64,000 nucleotides of DNA from JAWPMT01 sp965229785 (GCA_965229785.1 CBDDJS010000001.1:6882001-6946000); one strand, 5' to 3'. Counted from the stretch's first letter, positions 8,853 through 18,635 are shown. Numbers and translations are program-made. The notes: generated by a model not told the origin, from the sequence alone.

Positions 8853-9907
8853 CTTTCAAATAGTTTGAGGAATTTTTCTTGGATGGCCGTCACCGAATAG
8901 CGTGCTTCAATATGCTTTCGGCCAGCTATACCCATCCGTTTTCGTAGCTCTTCGGTAGTGATCAACGTTTCCAATCGCGCTTCCCAGGATTCGGGCTCTT
9001 TACACCAATATCCGGATACTTCGTCCTGGACTACTTCCTTGTTCACCCCAACCGGAGAGACTATGGCGGGTATGCCTATGGCTCCGTATTGAATCGCCTT
9101 AAATCCGCATTTTCCCTTGGACCATATGTCATCAGTGAGAGGCATGATCCCAATATCAAATTGTTGTAAATCTGCTACTTCTCGCTGTTGATCCCAGGGA
9201 ATAAACTCATACCCTGAAATGGATAACTCAGGATCTTTATTAGCAATAACCGCAAATTTGATATCATGTTTCCGGGATAATCGATCCAGTGAGGGAACGA
9301 TTGGATTCAGGTATTGAAGGGTGGTGTGTGAGCCTGTCCAGCCAATGGTAATCCCTTCCTTTTCTTCTGATATGGGAAGGTGATAATCTGTATCTACCAC
9401 GGTTGGAATGATTTCCACCTGCTTGCAGTATTGACTGGCGAAGTTGGCGAGATATTCATTTCCGGCAGACACTTTCCAACTCCATTGACAAATTAGTTGC
9501 ACTTTGGATTTCCACTTGATAATTCGCAGTAATGGACTTGTTTCATTGGGATCCGGAAGCCAGATGGCATCATCAAAATCATATATGACCCTTTTCCCGA
9601 ATATTTTAGCAATGATGAATTCAAATAGAGGGGGACCCATGGGAGTCAATTCCCTGTGGATGAAAACCAGGTCACAGGAAGGGATCAATGCGAGGTGACT
9701 CACTCTTCGGAGAAACCCATGGAATATGCTAAGTATTCTGATCAGGACACTCCCTTTGTAGAGATTTTTCCAGCCTCTCATCGAAAGAAAAGAACGAGTC
9801 CGAACCCGCCATCCTTCTTGTTCCATGCTTTTGATCAGCAATTCGAAACGAAATCGCTGAGATGGGGCCTGATCAAAAGGATAGGGAGCTAGAATAAGGA
9901 TATTCAC
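8849..9907 (-). CDS. Glycosyltransferase, GT4-like (GT-B fold)
   Basis: A 352-residue GT-B glycosyltransferase, first gene of the polysaccharide locus, read away from the rest. The N-terminus has the GT4-type LILAPYPFDQAPSQRFRFE; the C-terminal nucleotide-sugar domain has ITIGWTGSHTTLQYL, a GIMPL segment and KCGFKAIQYGAIGIPAIVS with the donor-binding region, then VSGYW. It would transfer a sugar from an NDP donor to a lipid-linked glycan on the cytoplasmic face. The start is a GTG at 9907; no in-frame ATG lies nearby. The acceptor is not predictable from sequence. Confidence 0.85.
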   Translation of the reverse strand: MNILILAPYPFDQAPSQRFRFELLIKSMEQEGWRVRTRSFLSMRGWKNLYKGSVLIRILSIFHGFLRRVSHLALIPSCDLVFIHRELTPMGPPLFEFIIAKIFGKRVIYDFDDAIWLPDPNETSPLLRIIKWKSKVQLICQWSWKVSAGNEYLANFASQYCKQVEIIPTVVDTDYHLPISEEKEGITIGWTGSHTTLQYLNPIVPSLDRLSRKHDIKFAVIANKDPELSISGYEFIPWDQQREVADLQQFDIGIMPLTDDIWSKGKCGFKAIQYGAIGIPAIVSPVGVNKEVVQDEVSGYWCKEPESWEARLETLITTEELRKRMGIAGRKHIEARYSVTAIQEKFLKLFES

Positions 9908-10027
9908 CTGTGGTCTGGAGCTTATTTCGGGGCAAGTTAAATTATTCCCTCAATCCATTTTTGCAGTCACCCATATTTGGCCGATGTTTGGCGCCAGAGT
10001 CTGCTAGTGAATAGCGATTTGACTGCC

Positions 10028-11110
10028 ATGGCCAATCAGAAATATTACCCTCAACTCGATACACTTCGGACGTTTGCTGCCTTTGGAGTAATCCATTTAC
10101 ACTGGCTCAATAGTGACTACCCGGAATTTTTCGGCATTAATGATTATACCTGGAAAATCTGGAGCTTCGGACATTTCGGCGTTCAGTTGTTCTTCGTGCT
10201 CTCGGCATTTCTGATCACTGATACGTTGATCAAGTATAAGAATGAACAGTCCAATGGTCGGATCATTCGAAACTTTTACGTCAGGCGGGCACTGCGCTTG
10301 TTCCCTATTTATTATCTGTTTTTGTTGTTTCTGGTGATCGTGAAAGATGAATTTGTCACTGAGAACATGGGCTGGTTTCTTACTTATACAGCCAATTTTA
10401 AATTTTACCATGTGGGTGGAATGGTGGATGTTTGGTCCAACCACCTCTGGACCCTGTCTATCGAAGAGCAGTTTTACCTGGCATTTCCTCTGATACTTCT
10501 TTTAATGCCAGGAAAGCATGAAATGCTGATCGCTATCACCCTGATCGTAGGAGCACTGGTGTTCAAATCGGTAGGTTTAAATTCCGATAAGCCCTTGTAC
10601 CTGATCACTATTGCACAAATGGATATGCTTGGAGCCGGAGTAGCTTTGGCCTTGCTAAAAAACAGATCAGGATCCGTGTTTGACAGCCTCACGGGTTTGA
10701 TGGGCAAGGCAGTTATGATTATCTCGTTGTTGGCTTGCCTCGTGATTTACTACTTTGCCGAGAAGAGCAGCGTCATCTGGGTCAGTTTCGATTACCTTCT
10801 GATCATCGCTTTTGCATTGTTAGTGGCCAATACAACCGTAGGCTTCACAGGAATTACCGGTCGGATCTTTAGCAATGGAGCGCTTCGCTATTTGGGAAAG
10901 GTCAGCTATGGTTTGTATCTGTACCACAAGGTGGTTCCCCTTACCTTATTGATTATTCTTAATAAACTGCACCTCCAGCTTCCGAACATCTACTTGTATT
11001 ACGTGATCAATCTGGCGATCTTACTGCTCGTAACTCATTTTTCCTGGATACTTATTGAAAAGCCATTACTGAAACTCAAAAACAGATTTGAATATCAGGA
11101 AAAGCCATGA
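10028..11110 (+). CDS. Acyltransferase 3 family membrane protein (glycan O-acyltransferase)
   Basis: A 360-residue integral membrane protein with about ten helices. The N-terminal LDTLRTFAAFGVIHLHW carries the catalytic-type histidine region of the Acyl_transf_3 family; FFVLSAFLITDTL and RRALRLFPIYY are further family signatures, as is SIEEQFYLAFPL. Members move acetyl or succinyl groups from acyl-CoA across the membrane onto glycan hydroxyls. In this locus it most likely O-acylates the surface polysaccharide. ATG at 10028 (MANQKYYPQLDTLR) is favoured over an upstream TTG at 9980, since the family begins right before the YYPQLDTLR motif. It opens the plus-strand run of the locus. Confidence 0.85.
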   Translation: MANQKYYPQLDTLRTFAAFGVIHLHWLNSDYPEFFGINDYTWKIWSFGHFGVQLFFVLSAFLITDTLIKYKNEQSNGRIIRNFYVRRALRLFPIYYLFLLFLVIVKDEFVTENMGWFLTYTANFKFYHVGGMVDVWSNHLWTLSIEEQFYLAFPLILLLMPGKHEMLIAITLIVGALVFKSVGLNSDKPLYLITIAQMDMLGAGVALALLKNRSGSVFDSLTGLMGKAVMIISLLACLVIYYFAEKSSVIWVSFDYLLIIAFALLVANTTVGFTGITGRIFSNGALRYLGKVSYGLYLYHKVVPLTLLIILNKLHLQLPNIYLYYVINLAILLLVTHFSWILIEKPLLKLKNRFEYQEKP

Positions 11111-11188
11111 GCTACTCAATGCTTACCCCATGAATTGGGTGAACAATGTTGCGGGTCATAATTTTGAGCTCAAATCCGGTTCCAACGA

Positions 11189-12385
11189 ATGACATTGAAG
11201 ACAATTAGGTATCCTTATCCTTATAAAGCATGGCTAACGATCGCGAATGATCCGGATAACACGTTGATCAAAGACTGGCATGAACTGAATTCATTTATTT
11301 GGAAGGAGCTCCAATTGCCTTTGGCTAATACCCTGTTTGTTAAATCCTTCAATGCTAACCTTCCCGAACAGGTCAATTTGGTTGATCATCCTGAAATTGC
11401 GACTCAGCCTCATGACACGATCCATACCTGGGGAGATTACATGCACGCACGCAAAGAAGGTTTCGATAGACAGGACGCAGAAGAGGCCATTGAAATATTG
11501 AAAAAGTATGGTATTGCCCCCAAAGTATGGATTGATCATGCACAATTTGCGGGCAACTTGTTACACTCCAACAACCTCGGCAGTGTACCTGAGACGAAAG
11601 ATACATCCGGGCATAAATATGTCAATTATCAATATACTTTGGATCTGATCAGGAAACTAGGCATCACCTACGTTTGGGATGGAGGATTAACAGATATTGT
11701 GGCTCAGGATAGGCCACTATCTCCAATAAATTATTTTCGGGAAATATCTACTTCCGGTCTTAAGATGATATTGAAATGCCTGATGTATTATGGAATTCCT
11801 TTAACGGCCATCAGAACTCGCCTGAAACTTATTCCTCCGGAAAACAGACAATATTTTGTTAAGGAATTCCCGGATAAGTCAAGATTGTATTGTTTCAGAA
11901 GGTATGGTCAATGGCCATTGGCGGATATCTACGGATTGGGTGAAGTAATAGGGAAAAAGCGAATAGACTCGTTGATAGAAATGGGAGGAACGATGGTAGC
12001 CTACACACATTTGGGCAAGCGACCCATTGATAAAATGGATGAAACATTTCATATACCCCCACAAACCAGGGAATCCCTTACTTATGTGAAAGAAAGATAT
12101 GATTCCCGGGAGTTGATGCTCTCTTCCGTTTCGGAAATGTTGGATTACCTTGTGCTACGGGATCATATCCGTTTTGATCAGGCGACACAAACACTGCATT
12201 TCGAAGCAGATGGCATTCGTTATGAAGATGTCACGCAAAGTGACCTTGTGGGTAAAGTCTTTAGTTTCTCCATCGAGGGCCAGGAGGATATACAAAACCT
12301 GAAAGTTCAGTCTCAATGGGGATCTTTACAACATTCGGTTGAAGTTCAAGAGGAAGGAAAGGTGGCTTCAGTGAAATTTGTTTAA
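11189..12385 (+). CDS. Polysaccharide deacetylase-like protein (tentative)
   Basis: A 398-residue soluble protein with no signal peptide. The N-terminal half reads like a carbohydrate-esterase barrel: a possible metal-binding aspartate pair (IANDPDNT, about residue 20), a histidine-rich segment (DTIHTWGDYMHARK), then WIDHAQFAG and YVWDGGLTD. This recalls NodB-type deacetylases, but the canonical TFDDG and HxxxH motifs are not clearly present, so the call is tentative. The C-terminal 80 residues look beta-rich. It sits 6 bp upstream of the formyltransferase gene, which fits an N-deacetylation followed by N-formylation of an amino sugar. Confidence 0.45.
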   Translation: MTLKTIRYPYPYKAWLTIANDPDNTLIKDWHELNSFIWKELQLPLANTLFVKSFNANLPEQVNLVDHPEIATQPHDTIHTWGDYMHARKEGFDRQDAEEAIEILKKYGIAPKVWIDHAQFAGNLLHSNNLGSVPETKDTSGHKYVNYQYTLDLIRKLGITYVWDGGLTDIVAQDRPLSPINYFREISTSGLKMILKCLMYYGIPLTAIRTRLKLIPPENRQYFVKEFPDKSRLYCFRRYGQWPLADIYGLGEVIGKKRIDSLIEMGGTMVAYTHLGKRPIDKMDETFHIPPQTRESLTYVKERYDSRELMLSSVSEMLDYLVLRDHIRFDQATQTLHFEADGIRYEDVTQSDLVGKVFSFSIEGQEDIQNLKVQSQWGSLQHSVEVQEEGKVASVKFV

Positions 12386-12391
12386 GTATTC

Positions 12392-13195
12392 ATGAGGATC
12401 ATTCTAATTACCAATACTTCTAACGAAGCTTATGCCCTTGAAGCTTCCTTGCTCAATCATGGAATAACGTTGAGTGCCGTGATCAGACATGCTCTGAAAA
12501 AGCAGCAAAAATCTTTTCTGGCGATTCAATTTGATCGGTTAAGAGGTTTGGTTAGTCGTCTTCTTTCGATGAACAGCGCAGAAAGAGCGGCATTGAAATA
12601 TGAACATCGATGCTTTTTGGAGACGAAAGCCAACATGGAATCATATCTCGAGACGATAGAGGTGAAAAAAGGTTCCACACCGAAATATTCGATCCTTGAA
12701 GTGGAAAACCTTAATTCCGAAGAAGTTGAATCGACCATTAAGTCGGAACAGCCAACACTTTGTGTAGTATGGGGTACCGGCATATTGAGAAAGAAGATTT
12801 TGAATGCGGCTGACCACTTCGTAAATGCACATTCTTCCCTGCTTCCTGCCTACCGTGGGACTCGTAGCGAGTTTTGGCAGTGTTATCATCAGGAATATGA
12901 TGCGGTGGGAGTTACTTTTCATTTGATCAGCCGAGGAGTAGACACGGGGGATATCATGGAACAATTCCCATTATCGGAGGAAGTTTTTAGGGAGCCCCAT
13001 CATTTGCGAGCCGCCAACACCCGGTTGGTTTTGGAGAAGTATCCGGCGGTAATCAAATCGATGATTCTTGAAAATCGCTTTACCGGAACACCCCAGATAA
13101 TACCAAATGCCTCTGTAACCTATAAATTTGCAGATGTGACCCGCGAAAAAATATTAGAATTGTACATGCGGATCTTGAAGCAGCAGCGTAAATGA
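12392..13195 (+). CDS. Formyltransferase family protein, probably sugar N-formyltransferase
   Basis: A 267-residue protein with the formyltransferase catalytic signature: VVWGTGILRKKIL, then NAHSSLLPAYRGTRSEFW with the catalytic Asn and His, then SRGVDTGDI with the catalytic Asp. These are the Asn-His-Asp residues used by methionyl-tRNA, GAR and sugar formyltransferases with N10-formyl-tetrahydrofolate. Being inside a polysaccharide locus and shorter than Fmt, it most likely formylates an NDP-amino sugar. The N-terminus is degenerate (ILITNTSNEAYALE). Its stop overlaps the next gene as ATGA at 13192, which implies translational coupling. Confidence 0.75.
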   Translation: MRIILITNTSNEAYALEASLLNHGITLSAVIRHALKKQQKSFLAIQFDRLRGLVSRLLSMNSAERAALKYEHRCFLETKANMESYLETIEVKKGSTPKYSILEVENLNSEEVESTIKSEQPTLCVVWGTGILRKKILNAADHFVNAHSSLLPAYRGTRSEFWQCYHQEYDAVGVTFHLISRGVDTGDIMEQFPLSEEVFREPHHLRAANTRLVLEKYPAVIKSMILENRFTGTPQIIPNASVTYKFADVTREKILELYMRILKQQRK

Positions 13196-14544
13196 CTTTT
13201 CAAGATTTATTTATTACGCCCGTCTACCTTTTCCTGTTTAGCCTGATCGCTTACCTGATCAGGCCGTACGTCACCACGTCACAAAACAGAAAGTACTTTT
13301 TGCCAGCACTGTGGATCAAGTTCTTTGGAGCGATCATGCTTGGTGTGATCTATCAGTTCCATTACGGAGGAGGCGATACGTTCAATTATTTTACGAATGG
13401 AAGCCGATGGATTTGGGAAGCATTCTTGTCAGATCCCGGAACAGGTATTTCCTTATTACTTGAAAGCGGCGGCCCCGTACGATCAGCAGATACTTTCAGT
13501 TTTAGTCAGCACATTTGGTTTTACAAAGATCCGCAATCATTCATGATCGTCAGGATCACTGGATTTTTTGATCTGTTCACGTTCCACACTTACTCTGCAA
13601 CTGCTTTGTTTTTTGCAGCCTTCAGCTTTAGTGGGTTGTGGGCACTTTATGATATACTCTGTCGTAGATATCCTTTTGCAACCAGTTGGCTTGCCATTGG
13701 TATGTTTTTCATTCCTTCTACATTTTTTTGGGGTTCAGGTATCCTGAAGGATACCATTACACTTGGTGCACTGGGCTGGTTGACGTATGCAGTATATGCC
13801 ATCGTGGAGACCAAGAAAAAACGGCTACTCAACGTCATCGTTCTCTTATTATCGGTATTACTGATTTCTGCGATTAAGGTCTATATTTTGCTTTGCATAT
13901 TGCCCATGATTGCTGTTTGGTTATTCCTGAAAAGTGTCAAAGGCGTTCAGAATACAATGCTGAAGGTACTGGTGGCTCCCTTTTTTCTGATCATCTTCAT
14001 GTTGGGTGGTTATTTGGTCACGCAACAACTTTCCCAGACCTCCGAGAGGTATCAATTGGACGCTATTGCAGAAAGAGCAGCTATTACGGCATATGATATC
14101 CGGTATGGCTGGGGTGCGAGGGTTCAGGGTGATGGCGGCTATGACCTTGGTGTACTCGATGGTTCATGGCAAGGTATGATCCGGCTGATCCCACAAGGTA
14201 TTGTCGTCAGTATTTTCAGGCCATTCCCATGGGAAGTACGAAATCCCCTGATGTTGCTGGCGGCTTTGGAGTCACTTTTTTTTAGTTTCATGTTGGTGCG
14301 TTTTTTGTCTGTTCGGGGAACCCGGAATGTGTTGTTTTCAGACCCGTTCCTGATGTTTTCATTGATGTTTGCTCTGCTTTTTGCTTTTGCGGTAGGAGTG
14401 AGCACTTTTAACTTTGGCTCTTTAATGCGTTATAAAATCCCGATGGTCCCATTTTACTTTATCGCTTTGATTGTTCCCATTGAGGCCATGAAATTGAAGA
14501 AGGCGCAGTTTTTCCTGCAACAACAGATATTAAGACAACAATAA
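13192..14544 (+). CDS. Multi-pass membrane protein, polysaccharide polymerase-like
   Basis: A 450-residue protein with about ten to eleven transmembrane helices and one larger loop (about residues 285-325) rich in charged residues. After the second helix it has the segment HYGGGDTFNYFTNGSRW. Position and topology suggest a Wzy-type polymerase or a GT-C-like enzyme, but no diagnostic motif allows a firm choice. ABC-exported glycans usually do not need Wzy, so its role beside Wzm/Wzt is open. It overlaps the formyltransferase gene by four bases and is followed 4 bp later by a GT2 gene. Confidence 0.55.
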   Translation: MTFQDLFITPVYLFLFSLIAYLIRPYVTTSQNRKYFLPALWIKFFGAIMLGVIYQFHYGGGDTFNYFTNGSRWIWEAFLSDPGTGISLLLESGGPVRSADTFSFSQHIWFYKDPQSFMIVRITGFFDLFTFHTYSATALFFAAFSFSGLWALYDILCRRYPFATSWLAIGMFFIPSTFFWGSGILKDTITLGALGWLTYAVYAIVETKKKRLLNVIVLLLSVLLISAIKVYILLCILPMIAVWLFLKSVKGVQNTMLKVLVAPFFLIIFMLGGYLVTQQLSQTSERYQLDAIAERAAITAYDIRYGWGARVQGDGGYDLGVLDGSWQGMIRLIPQGIVVSIFRPFPWEVRNPLMLLAALESLFFSFMLVRFLSVRGTRNVLFSDPFLMFSLMFALLFAFAVGVSTFNFGSLMRYKIPMVPFYFIALIVPIEAMKLKKAQFFLQQQILRQQ

Positions 14545-14548
14545 GAGT

Positions 14549-15520
14549 ATGGAATACCCGAAAATAACGGTTGTAACACCCTCTTATAATCAGGGACAAT
14601 ACATCGAGGAGACGATCCTGTCCGTTCTTGACCAGAACTATCCGAATCTGGAATATATCATCTGTGATGGAGGTAGTACTGATCAAACTGTTGAGATCAT
14701 TAAGAAATATGAATCACGCCTTAAATATTGGGTTTCCGAACCCGATCAAGGGCAGAGCGATGCCATTAATAAAGGATTGGCCAGGGCCACCGGAGACCTT
14801 TTCAATTGGCTCAATAGCGATGATAAACTTGCTCCAAATGCGCTTCAAAAAATTGCTGAAGTTTACCATGAAAAGGTAGATATAATCAGCGGTCATGAAA
14901 TCTATTTTTCAACAAAGCATGAGGAGGAGCGTCAGGGCACTATTTTGTACGAATCTCTCGAGGAAACCATTTTTGAAGGGGTGATCTATCAACCTTCCAC
15001 TTTTTGGCGGTTAGAAACGCTGAAGCAACTCTTACCCATCAATAAGCAATTGCATTACCTGATGGATGGGGATATTTGGATGCGATACCTGTTGAACCAT
15101 GGATGGGACCGAGTAGTGAAATTGGAAGCGCCTCTGGCATATTTTCGAATCCATGAGGATGCCAAGACCACCCGGTTTGCGGACTTGTTTACGAAAGAAC
15201 GCTGGGTTTTGCGGGGTGCATTTTTGAAGTCCTCTCAAATGGCAGGTTGGTTGATACCCTTTTTACCTAAAAACGATAACCCGCAACCAGTAGCCAGTTA
15301 CAAGCCTCAAATTAACTTTTCTTCGGGAGAAATGATCCGTCTCTTCGTTGAAGCATTGCTGGAATATCATTACATAGCGAAGGATTATGCTCTGGCGAAG
15401 AAAATCATAAAAGAAGTCAAAAGACAAAACGTGTCTTCTTCCAGAATTTCAGGTTATCGATCTCGTCTGAGAATACCCGCCTGGTTACTCAACTTGCTAA
15501 GACCTGCTTCCCATGCCTGA
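14549..15520 (+). CDS. Glycosyltransferase family 2
   Basis: A 323-residue GT-A enzyme. The N-terminal domain has VVTPSYNQGQYIEETILSVL, the nucleotide-binding CDGGSTDQTVEII, SDAINKGLARATGD, and the metal-binding LNSDD. The acceptor half (QPSTFWR, then LMDGDIWMRYL) matches a WcaA-like subgroup common in Bacteroidota. It adds one sugar to the growing glycan in the cytoplasm. Its last 8 bases overlap the next gene. Confidence 0.87.
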   Translation: MEYPKITVVTPSYNQGQYIEETILSVLDQNYPNLEYIICDGGSTDQTVEIIKKYESRLKYWVSEPDQGQSDAINKGLARATGDLFNWLNSDDKLAPNALQKIAEVYHEKVDIISGHEIYFSTKHEEERQGTILYESLEETIFEGVIYQPSTFWRLETLKQLLPINKQLHYLMDGDIWMRYLLNHGWDRVVKLEAPLAYFRIHEDAKTTRFADLFTKERWVLRGAFLKSSQMAGWLIPFLPKNDNPQPVASYKPQINFSSGEMIRLFVEALLEYHYIAKDYALAKKIIKEVKRQNVSSSRISGYRSRLRIPAWLLNLLRPASHA

Positions 15521-16469
15521 GTTGTCCGTGCTACTTGCGGCTTATAACGGAGAAAAATATTTAAAACAGGCTGTCGATAGCATCTTAAATCAGACATTTG
15601 GAGATTTTGAGCTATTGATGGCTGATGATGGCTCTTTAGATGGAACTCGGAAAATACTGGAAGAGTATACCAGTGATCCAAGAGTAAAGCTGCATCACAA
15701 TGAAGTCAATGCAGGTAAGATTGCGACGATCAACAAGCTTTACCATAAATCAGTAGGTAAGTTTGTGACCATTCACGATGCTGATGATTATTCGGATTCT
15801 TCGCGTTTTACCAAACAGATGGCTGTGCTGAGTCAGGATCCTTCATTGATCATGATTGGTTGTGCCTATCGCTCCTTTGTTGATGACGATGTTTTCTCGG
15901 AACCCTCCAATTCCAATAGTGATTTTGAGGTGATTCAGGAGAAGATCCTGGTCACGAGCCAGTTTCATGGACCAAGCATGATTATTCGGAAAAAGGTGAT
16001 TGAAGAAGCCTTGTCCGGAGAGTTCCTGCGGCCGTTTTTTCAAGACTATAATGAAGATTGCGACCTGGCGATAAGACTGACGGAAAAAGGACTATGTACG
16101 AATATCACGGAAGAACTGTATCATTATCGCATCCTTCCAAATTCACTTTCCAAAACCCTCACACCACGAAAAAAGTGCCTCTACCGCATGTTAGTGCACT
16201 TCCATAAACAACGACTGAAAACTGGTCAGGACGACCTGCAAAGTGGTAACATTGAGCAGGCGGAAAGAAAGCTTAAATTTTTGCAGTCGCGGGCATATCA
16301 TGATGATACGCAAATACTGAGAGAACAGGCGGCCTTTCTCATTTATTATCGATTGTATCGAGCAGCTGTGGGAATCTCATGGAAAGCTGTCTGGAAGGCA
16401 CCACTGAATTGGTCAAATTGGGGTACTTTGCAGTATTGCATTCGAAAATTCGTCACCGCTCCCAGATGA
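15513..16469 (+). CDS. Glycosyltransferase family 2
   Basis: A 318-residue GT-A enzyme. Motifs in order: LLAAYNGEKYLKQAVDSILN, MADDGSLDGTRKILEEY, and the metal-binding DADD (VTIHDADDYSD), then FQDYNEDCDLAIRL in the acceptor region. The C-terminal 90 residues are helical and basic. ATG at 15513 lies inside the previous gene (8-base overlap), and the stop at 16469 overlaps the next gene as ATGA. Confidence 0.87.
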   Translation: MPELSVLLAAYNGEKYLKQAVDSILNQTFGDFELLMADDGSLDGTRKILEEYTSDPRVKLHHNEVNAGKIATINKLYHKSVGKFVTIHDADDYSDSSRFTKQMAVLSQDPSLIMIGCAYRSFVDDDVFSEPSNSNSDFEVIQEKILVTSQFHGPSMIIRKKVIEEALSGEFLRPFFQDYNEDCDLAIRLTEKGLCTNITEELYHYRILPNSLSKTLTPRKKCLYRMLVHFHKQRLKTGQDDLQSGNIEQAERKLKFLQSRAYHDDTQILREQAAFLIYYRLYRAAVGISWKAVWKAPLNWSNWGTLQYCIRKFVTAPR

Positions 16470-17563
16470 AAATTTTGCACATCGCAAACTGGTATCCTTC
16501 CAAAGAACATCCATTTACGGCATTATGGGTTCGTAAGCATATTGAATCCCTGGGTACCGATCATGAGTCATTTGTGTATCACATAGAGATATCCAAAGGC
16601 CCTTTCCGATTTACCAGTAGCAGCGAAGCGCACAACCATCGGAATTACTTACTCCGTTTGCCTTGGCAGATCTGGAAGATAAATGAGGTCCTATACTTTC
16701 TTTTGTTAGCCTATATCCTGGTATTTCGGGAGAAGAAACACCAATGGGATCTGATGAATGTGCACATTGCTTATCCGTTGCTGACTTATTTTCACCGATT
16801 AAAGCGCTGGATCAAATGCCCTGTGGTGATTTCCGAACACTGGAGTGCTTACCACTATGAGTTCAATTTGCCGGGCAGCAGTAAGCTTGATCCTATCCGT
16901 AGGATATTTAGTCACAATATTCCTGTAATCACCGTTTCCAAATCGCTTGGAGAAGATATCCAGCGTTTTTCCGCAGCAGCGTTTGCTAATCATGTTGTCC
17001 CCAACATTGTAGACGATCGTTGTTTCTATCCCGCGGATCAAACGAAAACAAAGGATTATTTTTTCATGGTCAGCCAGTGGAAAGATCCCAAAAGGCCCGA
17101 ACTGGCCATTGAAGCATTTGACCGATTGCGTGCCGAACATCCGCAGTTAAAGCTGATTATTGCAGGTTATGGTCCGCAATTACCCGCTTTACAGGAACAA
17201 TATAAAGATCATGATCATATTGAGTGGATCGGTCCTAAGCATGCCGAAGAAGTCAGTGAATACATGAGAGAGGCATTAGCTCTGATCCATCCGAGTGACT
17301 ATGAAACTTTCAGTGTGGTTTGTGCCGAAGCCCTGGCATGCCAATGCCCGGTGATTGCGAGTGCCGTAGGAGGGATTCCGGAATTTGTGAATGATAAGAA
17401 TGGCTTTTTAGTCAATTCTAATACAGTTGAAGATTTTTATCAGGCCATGAAAGATTGTGTTGATCAAGCACCACCCATGACCAACCTGCCTGACTTTTCA
17501 AGTATGGCTGTGGGAAAGAAATATATTGAAGTGTTGCAATCAGTGAGTAATGGAGTTAGTTGA
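16466..17563 (+). CDS. Glycosyltransferase family 4
   Basis: A 365-residue GT-B enzyme. The N-terminus MKILHIANWYPSKEHPFTAL and the donor-binding C-terminal half (FMVSQWKDPKRPELAIEAF, LIIAGYGPQLPAL, HPSDYETFSVVCAEALACQ) are classic retaining GT4 motifs, including the E-x7-E pair in FSVVCAEALACQ-type context. ATG at 16466 gives an ATGA overlap with the previous stop and the canonical GT4 start; an upstream in-frame start at 16379 would lie wholly inside the previous gene and is rejected. Confidence 0.88.
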   Translation: MKILHIANWYPSKEHPFTALWVRKHIESLGTDHESFVYHIEISKGPFRFTSSSEAHNHRNYLLRLPWQIWKINEVLYFLLLAYILVFREKKHQWDLMNVHIAYPLLTYFHRLKRWIKCPVVISEHWSAYHYEFNLPGSSKLDPIRRIFSHNIPVITVSKSLGEDIQRFSAAAFANHVVPNIVDDRCFYPADQTKTKDYFFMVSQWKDPKRPELAIEAFDRLRAEHPQLKLIIAGYGPQLPALQEQYKDHDHIEWIGPKHAEEVSEYMREALALIHPSDYETFSVVCAEALACQCPVIASAVGGIPEFVNDKNGFLVNSNTVEDFYQAMKDCVDQAPPMTNLPDFSSMAVGKKYIEVLQSVSNGVS

Positions 17564-18635
17564 TCAATGTATTCTGCTCATTTCTCCGGAATCCTGGGAT
17601 CATATATTTGTGTCAAAGCATCACTATGCCAAACATTTGGCCAAATCGGGGAACAGGGTCTTTTTTTTGAACCCGCCTTCCACCAAGCAGCAGATCAGGG
17701 AAACAGCGCAGGAAAACCTAAACGTCATTGACTACAGAGGTTTCCCGAAAGGTATACGATTTATGCCCGGATGGCTGCAACGAGTCATTTTCAGGCGAAC
17801 TTTTCATCAACTTCAAAAGCTGGCTAAAGTCAGTTTTCAGGTGGTTTGGTCTTTTGATAATTCGGTCTTTTTTGACTTTGATGCTTTGCCGAGTCAGGTT
17901 CTTAAGATTTCTCATATCGTAGATCTTAATCAAGACTTTCAGCGGGATAAAGCCGCGGCTACTGCTGATGTTTGCTTTTGTACCACACGATATATCAAAG
18001 CTGAATTAGAGAAATTCAACAAAAACACCCATTTTGTCCATCATGGCCTCGCACCTCAAACAATGATACAGAAGGTCGATCTGCCAGGTAAAAATGAAGT
18101 TAAGTCCCTTTATCTCGGTAATCTGGCCATGGCCTACCTGGATTGGAAAGTCATGTACGATGCGGCACAAGTCAATACAAAGGTGGATTTTGTTTTTATT
18201 GGTTCTAACCTAAAGCAGCTGGACCCCAATCTGAATGAAATGCATGTCTGGAAAGAAAAGCTATTTCAGATGCCCAATGCTCATTTCCTGGACGCGATTT
18301 CCAGTGAATTGATAGCCTCTTATATGGCGGAGGCGCATGTGTTAATGGTTGCCTATCAGGAAAATCGGCATCAGGATCAGGCCAACCCACACAAGATGAT
18401 GGAGTATCTCGCTTCCGGAAAGCCAATTGTTGCCACTTTTACGGAAGAATTTGAAGGGCAGCGTGATTTGATCCAAATGAGTAAAGCAAATGATGATTGG
18501 TCAAAGGTTTTTAATGAAACGATAGAAAGATTATCAGATCTGTCTTCGGAGGAAATGGCCATCAAGAGAAGCCATTTTGCGATGAAGCATACCTATGATC
18601 AGCAGCTCAAACGTATTAACGCATTATTGGGGTAG
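17550..18635 (+). CDS. Glycosyltransferase, GT-B fold (GT1/GT4-like)
   Basis: A 361-residue protein. The N-terminus (CILLISPESWDHIFVSKHHY) and the middle (KISHIVDLNQDF, FCTTRYIKAELEKFN, HFVHHGL) match bacterial GT-B enzymes that begin with an H-x3-K-H-type motif, and the C-terminal HQDQANPHKMMEYLASGKPI is the donor-site segment. It overlaps the previous GT4 gene by 14 bases and its TAG stop abuts the next ATG. Sugar specificity cannot be inferred. Confidence 0.83.
   Translation: MELVDQCILLISPESWDHIFVSKHHYAKHLAKSGNRVFFLNPPSTKQQIRETAQENLNVIDYRGFPKGIRFMPGWLQRVIFRRTFHQLQKLAKVSFQVVWSFDNSVFFDFDALPSQVLKISHIVDLNQDFQRDKAAATADVCFCTTRYIKAELEKFNKNTHFVHHGLAPQTMIQKVDLPGKNEVKSLYLGNLAMAYLDWKVMYDAAQVNTKVDFVFIGSNLKQLDPNLNEMHVWKEKLFQMPNAHFLDAISSELIASYMAEAHVLMVAYQENRHQDQANPHKMMEYLASGKPIVATFTEEFEGQRDLIQMSKANDDWSKVFNETIERLSDLSSEEMAIKRSHFAMKHTYDQQLKRINALLG

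Noticed and set aside
16379..16465. Extended N-terminus of the GT4 gene
   Set aside because: The extra residues lie entirely inside the previous GT2 gene; the canonical GT4 start MKILHIANWYP is at 16466 in ATGA overlap.
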